Part shown: one piece after another, positions 8,251 through 17,390 of the stretch
Layout of the letters: each line of letters begins with the position of its first letter
Position numbering within the stretch: the stretch's first letter is position 1
From: an uncultured Bacilli bacterium
GTDB lineage: Bacteria > Bacillota_I > Bacilli_A > RF39 > UBA660
DNA length: 44,030 nt
Direction of reading: 5' to 3'
Assembly (NCBI GenBank): GCA_944363655.1
Contig: CALVUU010000005.1
Span: 1 to 44,030 of the forward strand
The notes under the pieces: model-generated
The model's database searches: none
Told to the model about the DNA's origin: nothing
The model's input: only the letters and a program-made list of their open reading frames with translations
Made by a program: the position numbers and the translations under genes

Positions 8251-8279
8251 AAGACATTTTATAAAATATTTGATACAAT
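8251..8279 (+). promoter_or_regulatory. promoter module AAGACA-17-TACAAT, shared with 32195-32223
   Basis: -35-like AAGACA at 8251-8256, spacer containing the palindrome ATTTTATAAAAT, -10 TACAAT at 8274-8279. The same 29 bases with one change occur on the minus strand upstream of the gene starting at 32166. Confidence 0.65.
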
Positions 8280-8296
8280 ATAGTAGAGAGGTAGTT

Positions 8297-9775
8297 ATGA
8301 AAAGGAAATTAGACTTATATGGTTATACTAAACAAGATATAAAAATGATTAATGACGATACTGAAGAATATTATGATATACTAGCAGATGAAAAAAAGAA
8401 AAAGGGGAAGAAACCTAAAAAATATTTTTTAGGTTTCTTAGTAATTCTTTTAATTATTTTAGGAATTGGGGGGGTAGCATCATATGCTTATGTAAAATTT
8501 TATTTTACTGCGGAAAAGTTTTTAGATAGTTCAGCTGATAAATTTAATTCTTGGTTAAAAGAGAGTTTAACCATTAGTGATAAACAAAATATTTATGAAT
8601 TTGATTTTACTGATGGTTCTTGGCAATTTCAAGGAAATTTAGGTTTTATTTCTAATAATATGGATTATGAAGAATTTACTAATTTAAATATTGGTTTTGA
8701 TATGTATACTAATATAGATGAATCTTTAGAATATATATCTTTAAATATATTAAATAAAGAAGATGAATTTTTTAAGGGAGAATATTATATTGATAAAACA
8801 ATTGGATATTTAAATATACCTAGTATTTATCCTAATGCAATTTATTCGGAATTAGATGAAAATCCTTTTATAGAAATGCAAAATTCTTCTGATTATGCTG
8901 GGTTGATTATGAATTATCAATCTTATATCGATATAGTAAAAAAATATATTAGTTATATGACTGATGCTTTAATGGAAAGCGATATTACAACCATTAATAG
9001 AGGTCTTACTGTTTTATATGAATATGATATAAATGATGATAATAAAACTAAAGTAAATGAAAAACTAAATTCTTTATTAAATAATGATGTATTAATAAAG
9101 AACTATTTACGTAATCTAGAAAATGAAATAATAATACCTAATATGAAAATAACATTTGAAGTAAATGTTATTACTAGAAAAATTGTAGGTTTAAACGTAA
9201 TAAGTGATGATTATACATATAATGGGGAAGTTATTAATGAAAATAAGTTTAGAATTACTGATAATATGAATAATTATTTAGAAATAGATACTTATAAAAA
9301 TAGAATAAATATTACTTTAACAAGTAATGAAGAACAAGTAGAGCAACTTACAGTTTTATGTAATGATAATGTAATAACAATGAATTATACTTCAAAAGAT
9401 GAAAAAATAAAGTTAATATTAACAGAAGAAGATAATGATTTTTTGCTAAGTTTAATTATGGAATATGAAGGAGTAAATTTTGAAATCAATAATACTTCAA
9501 GTATAATTGATGAAAATATGGCATTTAAAGGCAGTTTAGAAGTTGATATAGATGGAAATACTATGGGAATATCGTATGATATATTATGTAATAAAGATGT
9601 TGAGGTTCCAATAAAATTATATGAAAATGTTGTATCCGTAAATGATTTAACGGAAGAAGATTATAATATAATGAGTAATAATTTAAATACACTTATTAGT
9701 AGTATTCCTGATAGTCCAATTTATCAAATTATATCTTTATTACAAATAGATATTGAAAATGAAGAAAATATATAA
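8297..9775 (+). CDS. single-pass membrane protein with large extracytoplasmic domain, unknown function
   Basis: This protein of 492 residues has a ~40-residue charged cytoplasmic N-terminus (Lys-rich around 33-43), one transmembrane helix at about 45-67 (starting YFLGFLVILLIILGIGGVAS) and a ~420-residue outer part rich in Asn, Asp, Ile and Tyr with alternating beta-like patterns. An in-frame TTG exists 27 bases upstream, but it overlaps the -10 element; AGAGAGG before ATG 8297 decides the start. I recognise no family. The glycosyltransferase gene follows after 18 bases, so it may belong to a cell-surface operon. Its promoter is nearly identical to that of another membrane-anchored protein at 31414-32166, hinting at co-regulation. 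Confidence 0.6.
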   Translation: MKRKLDLYGYTKQDIKMINDDTEEYYDILADEKKKKGKKPKKYFLGFLVILLIILGIGGVASYAYVKFYFTAEKFLDSSADKFNSWLKESLTISDKQNIYEFDFTDGSWQFQGNLGFISNNMDYEEFTNLNIGFDMYTNIDESLEYISLNILNKEDEFFKGEYYIDKTIGYLNIPSIYPNAIYSELDENPFIEMQNSSDYAGLIMNYQSYIDIVKKYISYMTDALMESDITTINRGLTVLYEYDINDDNKTKVNEKLNSLLNNDVLIKNYLRNLENEIIIPNMKITFEVNVITRKIVGLNVISDDYTYNGEVINENKFRITDNMNNYLEIDTYKNRINITLTSNEEQVEQLTVLCNDNVITMNYTSKDEKIKLILTEEDNDFLLSLIMEYEGVNFEINNTSSIIDENMAFKGSLEVDIDGNTMGISYDILCNKDVEVPIKLYENVVSVNDLTEEDYNIMSNNLNTLISSIPDSPIYQIISLLQIDIENEENI

Positions 9776-9793
9776 TTAGAAGGGTAGTGCAAA

Positions 9794-10843
9794 ATGAATA
9801 ATGAAATACTGATTATAATTCCGGCGTTTAATCCTCCGATAGATTTATTTGAAAAACTTTTAAGTAAATTAGATGGATCTTTTAAAAATGTTTTAATTGT
9901 TAATGATGGATCTGATGATAAATTTAATGATTTTTTTAAAAAATTAGAGAAAAAATGGCGAGTATTAAGACATGAATATAATTTAGGAAAAGGAGAGGCA
10001 ATTAAAACAGCATATAGATATGCTTTAGATAATTATAAAGAGGTTTTAGCTTATGTCGTAATTGATTGCGATAATCAACATGATATCGAAGATATGGTTA
10101 ATTGTTGCAAATCCGCAATAAAACATCCTGATAGTTTAGTTATTGGGGTTAGAGATTTTTCTTTAGATAATGTTCCTTTTAAAAGTAAGACCGGCAATAA
10201 AATAACGAGATTAATGTTTAAATGGTTATTTAATAAAAATATTACTGATACACAGACTGGTCTTAGAGCAATAAGTCCTAATCTTGCTAATAAATTTATT
10301 AATGTATCGGGAAGTCGTTATAATTATGAACTTAAATGTTTAATTTTATGTTGTGAAGAAAATATACCAATAGTTGAAGTACCTATAAAGACTATATATA
10401 TAGAAAATAATAAAGAATCAAGATTTAATCCTCTCAAAGATTCATACATAATTTATAAAGAATTTTTTAATTACTATTTAAGATTATTTATACCATATGT
10501 ATTAAGTTTAATAATATTTCTAATAGTATTTTACTTTATGAATTCAAATAACGATTTAAAAGCTATTTTATTAGTTAATATTATCTCCGGTATTATAAAT
10601 ATTATTATGAATATTTTCCTAAATTATCGTAGTATTTATAAACATAATAATATAAGTAATAATTTAGTATATATTTTAAAAAAGATTCTCAAAATATTTA
10701 TAGCAGGTTTCTTTATTTATATTGGATATAATCTTCTTAATATGAATTTATTATTAAGTAAAGTTATAGTAGATATAGTATTTACAATTGTATTATTTTA
10801 TGTATTTAGAAATGTAGGTTTTAAAAATGAAGAAAAAAACTAA
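9794..10843 (+). CDS. GT2 glycosyltransferase fused to a GtrA-like membrane domain
   Basis: The N-terminal ~220 residues are a dolichyl-phosphate-mannose-synthase-like GT2 domain with LIIIPAFNPP, VNDGSDD, YNLGKGEAIKTAY and the DCDNQHD metal/nucleotide-sugar motif, then DTQTGLRA. After residue ~230 come four hydrophobic helices whose spacing and last segment (KVIVDIVFTIVLFYVFRN) resemble GtrA flippase-like proteins. Such enzymes move a sugar from a nucleotide donor to undecaprenyl or another polyprenyl phosphate, and the GtrA-like part may help translocate the lipid-linked sugar. AGAAGGG upstream supports the start. The 3' end overlaps the PAP2 phosphatase gene by 17 bases, consistent with a lipid-carrier pathway. 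The GtrA assignment is inference. Confidence 0.8.
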   Translation: MNNEILIIIPAFNPPIDLFEKLLSKLDGSFKNVLIVNDGSDDKFNDFFKKLEKKWRVLRHEYNLGKGEAIKTAYRYALDNYKEVLAYVVIDCDNQHDIEDMVNCCKSAIKHPDSLVIGVRDFSLDNVPFKSKTGNKITRLMFKWLFNKNITDTQTGLRAISPNLANKFINVSGSRYNYELKCLILCCEENIPIVEVPIKTIYIENNKESRFNPLKDSYIIYKEFFNYYLRLFIPYVLSLIIFLIVFYFMNSNNDLKAILLVNIISGIINIIMNIFLNYRSIYKHNNISNNLVYILKKILKIFIAGFFIYIGYNLLNMNLLLSKVIVDIVFTIVLFYVFRNVGFKNEEKN

Positions 10844-11447
10844 CATTATAGTTATTATAATATTAGCTATTTTACTTGTTGTAGAAATAATACTTGTTAA
10901 AACTAATTATTTTTTAGAAATTGATAATTTTATTTATAATCAAGTAAGTAAGCTTATAAATCCTTTTAATACAGCTTTATTTAAAGCTTTTTCTTTTTTA
11001 GGTTCAGAAATGTTTATTATTCTTTTATGTGTTTTAATTTTAATTTTTTTCAAGAAAAAGAGTAGGGGAATAGGGTTTGTATTTACTTTACTATTAACTA
11101 TATTATTTAATCAAGGTTTAAAGTTAATTATTGGAAGAAATAGACCTAATATAAATCAATTAGTAATAGAATCTTCATATAGTTTTCCAAGTGGACATAC
11201 CATGATTATTACAACAATAGTAGGTTTATTTATCTTTTATTTATGGGATAATGAAAAGGTAAAACGTAATATAAAGATAGGTATAACTTCTATTTTAGTT
11301 ATAATTGCTTTACTTGTTATGTTAAGTAGAATATATTTAGGAGTACACTATTTTAGTGATATAGTCGGTGGCATTACAGCATCACTACTTTTATTAGCAA
11401 TAATTTATTATTACTATAAAGTCCCCTACTACCCAAAAAAACGATAG
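10827..11447 (+). CDS. PAP2 family lipid phosphatase (PgpB/BcrC-like)
   Basis: This 206-residue membrane phosphatase shows the complete PAP2 signature: KLIIGRNRPN, PSGHTM and SRIYLGVHYFSDIVGG. The family dephosphorylates undecaprenyl diphosphate or phosphatidylglycerophosphate on the outer membrane face. Five to six hydrophobic helices are present, with the first acting as signal anchor. The gene overlaps the preceding glycosyltransferase by 17 bases, so translation is probably coupled and the likely substrate is a polyprenyl (di)phosphate, though sequence alone cannot separate this from phosphatidylglycerophosphate. Confidence 0.88.
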   Translation: MKKKTNIIVIIILAILLVVEIILVKTNYFLEIDNFIYNQVSKLINPFNTALFKAFSFLGSEMFIILLCVLILIFFKKKSRGIGFVFTLLLTILFNQGLKLIIGRNRPNINQLVIESSYSFPSGHTMIITTIVGLFIFYLWDNEKVKRNIKIGITSILVIIALLVMLSRIYLGVHYFSDIVGGITASLLLLAIIYYYYKVPYYPKKR

Positions 11448-11453
11448 TGGGGG
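11423..11453 (+). terminator. hairpin at the end of the PAP2 gene
   Basis: CCCCTACTA pairs with TAGTGGGGG (one G-U) around a 13-base loop that includes the end of the gene. No T tract follows, so this is tentative. Confidence 0.45.
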
Positions 11454-11501
11454 ATATATAACCTTATATTATATAAATATAATGATTACGCGTGTATTAT
11501 A

Positions 11502-11667
11502 ACCTTATTATATATTTAAATAAGGTATAATAAATTAAAAAATAAATTAGGAATTATTTAAACAAATTCGTAATTAAATTACATGTAATGTTTATGTAAT
11601 TATGAATTTAAAATGATTAGTTTAATAAAACATAATATAATTCTTTAGAATTTGATTTATATTATGT
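11502..11667. repeat. intergenic region with three consecutive inverted repeats
   Basis: The 310 bases between the convergent PAP2 and Fic-like genes hold no ORF. Three dyads are present: ACCTTATT/AATAAGGT (11502-11509, 11519-11526); a 13-base pair with one G-U at 11564-11576 and 11597-11609; and a perfect 11-base pair ACATAATATAA/TTATATTATGT (11630-11640, 11657-11667). They may act as terminators for the converging transcripts. Confidence 0.55.
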
Positions 11668-11756
11668 ATTTTAATCAATTATAGTTTTCAAAATAATATA
11701 TATTATGTTAACTTACTGATGAAATATAAAATACAAAGAATTTTTTTCTTAATATT

Positions 11757-12407
11757 TTATATTCCATCAATGGCATTATTGTATAACCATTCTTTTAAAT
11801 CTTCCATATCATTTGTTTCATAATACTTTATAAGCTTTGTTAAGTAATCTCCGATTAATTTAACTGGTATGGCTATAATACCTTGACCATATTTTATCAG
11901 TTCTTTGTTAGCTATTAAATTAGCAACTCGTTTATTGCCGTCGATAAACATTTGACTTCTTTGAATCCAACAAAATAAAGTTATACAACGCTCTAATTTA
12001 TTATTAATTTTTAAAATCTCATTTAATTCTTCTTCGTAATTGCATTCACTAGGAAGTTTAGGTCTCCAGGAAGTACCGGTTATGCCTGCTTCCCTATCGC
12101 GAAATTCACCTAATGGCTTTATGTTACTGCCCTTACATATTAAAAATTGTACTTTTTTAATATAATCAATTGTTAAATCATCGTTAATAGTATTAAGGAC
12201 ATATTCCCAAGCATCTTTTAAACCTTTTAATTTTAACATGTCATCAATTGATATATTGCCATTATTTACATTATTCACAAATGCATAAGTATCAGCAAAT
12301 GTTACCGCTATACCTTCTAGATTAGCACTTTTGTATATATTATCAACTAACTTTCTTTTAGCAAAAAATATATTATCTTCTTGTGACATATTATATTTAG
12401 AATTCAC
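11757..12407 (-). CDS. Fic/DOC family protein with inhibitory helix but Gln in place of catalytic His
   Basis: Fic proteins transfer AMP or other phosphate-linked groups to target proteins. From the GTG start the protein has 216 residues. The active-site loop reads SQMFIDGNKR (151-160): the phosphate-binding DGNKR part is intact, but the usual HPF histidine is Gln152. Near the N-terminus SANLEG (27-32) matches the (S/T)xxxE(G/N) autoinhibitory motif of class II Fic proteins, with Glu31. GTG 12407 is preferred over GTG 12416 because AGGAG lies 8 bases before it and overlaps the upstream one. It is the last gene of the minus-strand GtrA-glycosyltransferase run. Transferase activity is doubtful without His; a different Fic-fold chemistry or a regulatory role is possible. 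Confidence 0.8.
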   Translation of the reverse strand: MNSKYNMSQEDNIFFAKRKLVDNIYKSANLEGIAVTFADTYAFVNNVNNGNISIDDMLKLKGLKDAWEYVLNTINDDLTIDYIKKVQFLICKGSNIKPLGEFRDREAGITGTSWRPKLPSECNYEEELNEILKINNKLERCITLFCWIQRSQMFIDGNKRVANLIANKELIKYGQGIIAIPVKLIGDYLTKLIKYYETNDMEDLKEWLYNNAIDGI

Positions 12408-12418
12408 TTTTATCACTC

Positions 12419-12817
12419 CTATTTTTCAATAAAAATTTTTCTCGTAATAAAATTATATACCATAACTATAATAGTTGATATAATTTTACATAACATATAA
12501 TAAATATTTAAAAGATCTACTCCTAAAAACATGACTAATTGATTTATACCAAGTCCTATTACACTTAATATAGTAAATAATAATACCTCTTTATATGTTT
12601 GTTTCTTTTTTACATCAAATACCCAAATAATACTTAATACATAATTAAACGCAAGAGATACTATAAAAGAAATAACTGAAGATATAAGATAATAGATATG
12701 ACAAAATTCAGTAAGAATATATAGAAGTCCAGCATCAATTAAAAATGCTAGACCTCCAACAATACCAAAACGAAATAATTGTTTAAATAATTTGCTATGA
12801 ATAAATTTATTTATCAT
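12419..12817 (-). CDS. GtrA family membrane protein
   Basis: This 132-residue protein has four membrane helices and the family signature (FRFGIVGGLAFLIDAGLLY near the start, SLAFNYVLSIIWVF in the middle, KIISTIIVMVYNFITRKIF at the end). GtrA-like proteins are thought to flip or present polyprenyl-linked sugars. It overlaps the GT2 glycosyltransferase gene by 11 bases and has GAGGA upstream, so the pair is translationally linked and probably works on one lipid-linked sugar. Confidence 0.93.
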   Translation of the reverse strand: MINKFIHSKLFKQLFRFGIVGGLAFLIDAGLLYILTEFCHIYYLISSVISFIVSLAFNYVLSIIWVFDVKKKQTYKEVLLFTILSVIGLGINQLVMFLGVDLLNIYYMLCKIISTIIVMVYNFITRKIFIEK

Positions 12818-13739
12818 TATTTTTCCTCAAATTTAAATATAATTCATATAATTGTTTATGTTTTTTTACTATTACTTCTAAGATAATCCCTGTAATCCAA
12901 AGAAGCATACTAAGTACTAAGAAAATTGATGCAACAATTAAGGTTGGAAATCTTGGAACTAAACCTATTTTGAAATATTCTATTACTACTGGTATTCCAA
13001 ATACTAATGCTAATATTAAAAATAATAAAGCAAATAATCCAAAGAAATAAAAGGGTTTATATTCTTTAAATAAAGTAGCAATCATTCTTATGACTTTGAT
13101 TCCATCACTGTATGTATTAAGTTTAGATACACTACCTTGCGGACGATCGCGATAATCAACTGGAACTTCAACTAGTTTGAAGTTTTTATCAACGGCATGT
13201 ATAGTCATTTCCGTTTCTATTTCAAATCCTTTGGAAAGAACAGGAAAACCTTTAACAAATTCTTTACTAAATGCCCGGTATCCCGTCATGATATCTTTTA
13301 TTTTATTTTTAAATAAGAAATTGATTAAAAAACGAACAATTCTATTACCAAAATTGTGAAAAGGTCTTTTGTTTTCACTAAAATAAGTACTAGATAAACG
13401 GTCTCCGATAACCATGTCAGCTCGTCCTGTTAAGACTAAATCACACATTTCTTTAGCGTTTTCGGCAGGATAAGTATCATCACCATCAATCATTAGATAA
13501 CAATCCGCATCAATTTCGCGAAACATTGTCCTTATAACATTACCTTTCCCCTGGCGATATTCATATCTAACAATGGCTCCATTTTTTTTAGCTATTTTAT
13601 CAGTACCATCCGTCGAATTATTATCATATACATAAATATCGGCATTAGGTAAAGCCTTCTTATAATCTTTGATTACTTTTTCAATTGTAACTGCTTCATT
13701 ATAGCATGGTATTAAAACTGCAATTTTTTTCTCTTTCAT
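12807..13739 (-). CDS. GT2 glycosyltransferase, polyprenyl-phosphate sugar transferase-like
   Basis: This 310-residue protein has an N-terminal DPM1-like domain (VLIPCYNEAVTIEKVI, YDNNSTDGT, YRQGKGNVIRTMF, MIDGDDTYP, DIMTGYRAFSKEFV, GFEIETEMTIHA) and two C-terminal membrane helices (about 231-258 and 264-290). The layout matches bacterial GtrB/YfdH-type enzymes that load a sugar on undecaprenyl phosphate. GAGGAG lies upstream of ATG 13739. The following gtrA gene overlaps by 11 bases. The sugar is not predictable from sequence alone. Confidence 0.92.
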   Translation of the reverse strand: MKEKKIAVLIPCYNEAVTIEKVIKDYKKALPNADIYVYDNNSTDGTDKIAKKNGAIVRYEYRQGKGNVIRTMFREIDADCYLMIDGDDTYPAENAKEMCDLVLTGRADMVIGDRLSSTYFSENKRPFHNFGNRIVRFLINFLFKNKIKDIMTGYRAFSKEFVKGFPVLSKGFEIETEMTIHAVDKNFKLVEVPVDYRDRPQGSVSKLNTYSDGIKVIRMIATLFKEYKPFYFFGLFALLFLILALVFGIPVVIEYFKIGLVPRFPTLIVASIFLVLSMLLWITGIILEVIVKKHKQLYELYLNLRKNNDK

Positions 13740-13770
13740 ATATACTACTCCTCAATTAATTTCTAACTAT

Positions 13771-13798
13771 ATTATATCTTAAATACGTTTAAAATCAA
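13771..13798 (-). promoter_or_regulatory. promoter TTGATT-16-TATAAT for the GT2-GtrA-Fic run
   Basis: -10 TATAAT at 13776-13771 and -35 TTGATT at 13798-13793 (minus strand). The -35 overlaps the end of the upstream membrane-protein gene. Confidence 0.65.
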
Positions 13799-15606
13799 TC
13801 ATTATTTTCTCTTTTTTCTAAAAATACACCAATTATAAAAGGCATAGCAAATACAAATGGTAAAGCATATCTAAAATATGTATTTGCTGGACCTACAACA
13901 CAAACTAATATTAATACTAATGCTGGTGCTAATATTAATATGTTTTTATATAACTTTTTATATATAGCATATATGAGTAATGTTAAAATAATCCAAACAT
14001 TAAAACCAATATTAGATATTAAACCTATTACAGGGATATAAGGAAATATAACAGCATATTCTGATAAGATATTTCTTGAAGTATTTAAATTGTTATAGTG
14101 ATAAAGAAATCCATCTTCTGTAATACGATCATCAAATTTATAATAGACGTACCATTTGGTTTTTTCAGGATAAAAGAATCCATATACATTATTCATAGTT
14201 GCTTCAATATAAGTACCGGGATGGGTAATTAAACAATTAAACCAAACTTTAAAATATTCTTTTAAATCTGCATCAGTTGCATACTTATTAAATTCATTTT
14301 TAACAGGATCGGCAAGTTCTGGGTCATATCTACTAGCTAGATCATCATATCCTAATATTTTATCAATTACCTTTATATCTTCTTCCGTTAATTCATCAGC
14401 GTGATATTTTACATATCTTGCTGTTTGTTGGAAAGGAACAGAAAGAACTTCTCTAATACTACCTGGAGTAATTTTATAATATGGAAGTATTATCTTATCA
14501 AATACCCCATAAAAGCCAAAAACAAAGATCATTACTGTTAATAATTGAATACATTTTTTTCTAGCAATAATTAAAGTAAATGGTAGTGATAAAATTAAAA
14601 CATGAATACCATTATTTCTAAATAGACAAATAAGTATTAAAAGAATAATTATAAGTAAATAATTCCACCATTTATAACCTTCTCCTTTAGTTTTTACTAT
14701 ATTATGTAAAAATATTATGTATAAGAATATAAATGCCCCAAATAAAACATCTTTAACACCACTCATGGCATATAAAGGAAACATTGGAACTAAAGCATAT
14801 ATTAATAAAACGCCAATTAAATATTTGGTTTTAAGATTCATTTTTTTCATGTAATAGATACTAAATGCTAAAACGCTTGCTAGGATACTTATTTGAATTA
14901 TACTATAAAAAAATAAACCTAAATTATCATTACCAATTAATGTTCCTAATTTTAAACAACTACCAAGTAATACGGTATGCGTTACAGGGTGATGATTAGT
15001 CATAACAACATTTTCATCAAGTAATATTGCGTAGTCGGCATATTTTGTTCTAATACCAAAGAATTGTTTAATTTGAAAACTAGGATCAGGTGATAATATA
15101 ATAGGATAATAAGAAATAATATAGGGAAGCCAACAGATAATAATAAAACATAAACTAAATAAAAAAGGATGTTTTTTAAAAGTAGATATAAATTTATTAT
15201 CTTTATTATTCTTTTTTTCTTCTGAAAAATTGGTTTTATCTAAAAAACGAAATAAATAACTAATAAGGATTAAAAATAAATAGTAATAACCTATAAACAT
15301 TATTAAAGATAATATAAAATAACCAATATTTTTAAATACTAAAGCTGTACTACCAATACACATAAAACTATTACCAAATATCATAAAGAATGATAATATT
15401 AAACTTAAAACTTTTAATGATTTCTTTTTAGATATAATAGTAGCTTTATGATAAAATTTATAAATAAAATATATTAATAAAACACTCCCTATTAAACCCA
15501 GTTTAAATAAATTTTTAGTATCTCCATTATATAAATTATAAATATTAAAACCTAAAGCCATGAAAGTACATAGTACTAAAAGATAAGAAAATAACTTCTT
15601 TTTCAC
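13795..15606 (-). CDS. large multi-pass membrane protein, GT-C-like (DUF6020-like)
   Basis: This protein of 603 residues has about twelve hydrophobic helices and one larger soluble part (about 380-490). After the first helices an extracytoplasmic loop contains SYYPIILSPDPSFQIKQFFG and then TNHHPVTHTVLLGS. A His/Asp-containing first loop of this type is typical of GT-C-fold enzymes that use polyprenyl-phosphate sugars, and the NHHP pattern is what I associate with DUF6020. The start is GTG 15606 because AAGGTGAT precedes it; the in-frame GTG at 15615 lies inside that sequence. Neighbouring GT2 and GtrA genes make a shared role in surface glycosylation plausible (inference). Confidence 0.6.
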   Translation of the reverse strand: MKKKLFSYLLVLCTFMALGFNIYNLYNGDTKNLFKLGLIGSVLLIYFIYKFYHKATIISKKKSLKVLSLILSFFMIFGNSFMCIGSTALVFKNIGYFILSLIMFIGYYYLFLILISYLFRFLDKTNFSEEKKNNKDNKFISTFKKHPFLFSLCFIIICWLPYIISYYPIILSPDPSFQIKQFFGIRTKYADYAILLDENVVMTNHHPVTHTVLLGSCLKLGTLIGNDNLGLFFYSIIQISILASVLAFSIYYMKKMNLKTKYLIGVLLIYALVPMFPLYAMSGVKDVLFGAFIFLYIIFLHNIVKTKGEGYKWWNYLLIIILLILICLFRNNGIHVLILSLPFTLIIARKKCIQLLTVMIFVFGFYGVFDKIILPYYKITPGSIREVLSVPFQQTARYVKYHADELTEEDIKVIDKILGYDDLASRYDPELADPVKNEFNKYATDADLKEYFKVWFNCLITHPGTYIEATMNNVYGFFYPEKTKWYVYYKFDDRITEDGFLYHYNNLNTSRNILSEYAVIFPYIPVIGLISNIGFNVWIILTLLIYAIYKKLYKNILILAPALVLILVCVVGPANTYFRYALPFVFAMPFIIGVFLEKRENND

Positions 15607-15624
15607 TATAATCACCTTGGGTTT

Positions 15625-15653
15625 ATTATATCAAAATAAATATATTAAAACAA
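15625..15653 (-). promoter_or_regulatory. promoter TTGTTT-17-TATAAT for the GT-C-like gene
   Basis: -10 TATAAT at 15630-15625, -35 TTGTTT at 15653-15648 on the minus strand, overlapping the last codons of the ZIP transporter gene. Confidence 0.65.
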
Positions 15654-16400
15654 TAATATGTTAATTAAGACTAAAAATATACCACAAGTAAGACCTAAAT
15701 AAAGAGCTTTATTTTCTTTATATTTTAAAGATTCAGGAAGTAATTCTTGAATTGATAAAGTAATCATTAAACCTGCAACAATAATAAGAGTGATACTAAT
15801 CATCATTTCAGATATATAATTTTTTAAAAAAATAAAAGCTAGTATTGCTCCGAAGGGTTCAGCCATTCCTGAAATAAAGGCATTACGGAAGGCTAGTTTT
15901 TTACTTCCAGTTGCATAATATATGGGAACAGCAATACTTATTCCCTCAGGAATATTATGAAGCATTATAGCTAAAGCAAGTTTAATACCTAAAGATAAAT
16001 CTTGATAACTACTTAAAAATGTAGCAATTCCTTCGGGCATATTGTGAAATATTAAAACAATCATATTAAGTATGCCTAAACGATATAAATCATCTTTTTT
16101 AGTTTCTTTTTTAATAAGCATACTTAATATAGTAATAAAAATATAACTAATTATAAAAGCAACTATTAATAAAATAATTGATTTTGATATACCATATACA
16201 TTAAAATATTGAAAAAATGATTCCGGTATTAAATCAAATATACTAATACCAATCATTATTGCAATAGAAAATGCAAGACAAAATGTAATAAATTTGTTAT
16301 ACTTACTTTTATCTATTTTAAAAAATATTAAAGTTGCTCCGATTAAAGTAGAAAGACCTGCAGTTGTAGATACTAAGAGTGGTATTAATGCATCATTCAT
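15645..16400 (-). CDS. ZIP family divalent metal transporter (ZupT-like)
   Basis: This 251-residue protein has about eight membrane helices. Both metal-site motifs are present: HNMPEGIATF (helix IV) and HNIPEGISIAVPIYY (helix V), followed by SGMAEPFGAILAF. The family imports zinc, iron or manganese. The start is supported by GGGGATT before ATG 16400. It lies 23 bases downstream of the retron reverse transcriptase gene and no terminator is evident between them, so it may be partly read through from the retron promoter; this looks like insertion of the retron upstream rather than functional coupling, but that is inference. Confidence 0.92.
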   Translation of the reverse strand: MNDALIPLLVSTTAGLSTLIGATLIFFKIDKSKYNKFITFCLAFSIAIMIGISIFDLIPESFFQYFNVYGISKSIILLIVAFIISYIFITILSMLIKKETKKDDLYRLGILNMIVLIFHNMPEGIATFLSSYQDLSLGIKLALAIMLHNIPEGISIAVPIYYATGSKKLAFRNAFISGMAEPFGAILAFIFLKNYISEMMISITLIIVAGLMITLSIQELLPESLKYKENKALYLGLTCGIFLVLINILLF

Positions 16401-16423
16401 ATTAATCCCCTACTCTAGTATAT

Positions 16424-17374
16424 TTATTTAAAATTTATTTTATTACTATCTAAAAATGCTTTATATTCTAAAAATTCTTTACTATGAGTTATTTGAATTA
16501 CATAATTAATTCTACCTAATAAATTATTTAAATATTTAGTTTTATTATTAATATTTAACATCTTTAAATGTCTTTCTATTCCATATTTTTTAATGTAATA
16601 GATCTCTTGTCTTATTTTTCTTTTATATTCTTTACTTATATTTATTTTTTTATTTACAATTATACCAGTAACTATTTGTCTTTTATTATTTTTTATTACA
16701 TGTATTTTATCATAATTAAGTTTAAAACCTTTCTTTTTTAATTCTTTTTTTACTAAATTAATTACATCATTAATATTAAAAATACCGGAGAAAGTTAAAT
16801 CATCAGAATATCTTGTATAATTTATTTTGTTTTTAGTACAGTATTTACCTACTACTTCATCAAAATCGCGCATTATTATATTAGATATATATGATGATGT
16901 CGGAGCTCCTTGAGGTAATTTATTATTATATGTACATAATTTGGTTAAAAGAATACCAAATGGTTTAGTATATATTTCTTCTTTAAAACACAAATTATAG
17001 ACCTTATTAAACGTTATATTATCAAAGAAATTTTTAATATCTAACTTAAGGATTATTTTATTATTTATATGAGGTAAAGCATTGTCTTTTAAACTTACCC
17101 CCTTTTTATAAGCGGTTGCATATTTAGATATCCCTTTTTCTTCTAAAATATTATGTAATATATTTCTTTGGACCTTTTTTAAAAGTTTACTGGGTTCATA
17201 TATTGTTCTAAAATTACCATTTTTTTTAAGCTTTTCATATTCAATATAATTACCATCTATATTATTACTAAGATAATATAAAGTTTTTTTATAGTGCTTT
17301 ATGTCTTTAGTTTTAAGCAAATTAAAAGAAAGTAAAAATTCATTGTAGGTATCAATTGTTAAATACTTCCACAT
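16424..17374 (-). CDS. retron-type reverse transcriptase
   Basis: This RNA-directed DNA polymerase of 316 residues copies the adjacent msr-msd RNA into a branched RNA-DNA molecule (msDNA). Motifs in order: RTIYEPSKLLKKVQRNIL (56-73), the retron-specific NAxxH as NALPH (98-102), KLDIKNFF (110-117), LPQGAPTSSYISN (153-165), the catalytic YSDD (189-192), and the retron-specific VTG (235-237) in QIVTGIIVN. The C-terminal ~75 residues are basic and helical, as in the thumb that recognises the msr stems. The ORF can be extended 30 codons upstream through the msd region, but AAAGGAGGT 6 bases before ATG 17374 sets the start. No effector domain is fused; the size is that of a bare retron RT. Confidence 0.95.
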   Translation of the reverse strand: MWKYLTIDTYNEFLLSFNLLKTKDIKHYKKTLYYLSNNIDGNYIEYEKLKKNGNFRTIYEPSKLLKKVQRNILHNILEEKGISKYATAYKKGVSLKDNALPHINNKIILKLDIKNFFDNITFNKVYNLCFKEEIYTKPFGILLTKLCTYNNKLPQGAPTSSYISNIIMRDFDEVVGKYCTKNKINYTRYSDDLTFSGIFNINDVINLVKKELKKKGFKLNYDKIHVIKNNKRQIVTGIIVNKKINISKEYKRKIRQEIYYIKKYGIERHLKMLNINNKTKYLNNLLGRINYVIQITHSKEFLEYKAFLDSNKINFK

Positions 17375-17390
17375 ATTTTTACCTCCTTTA

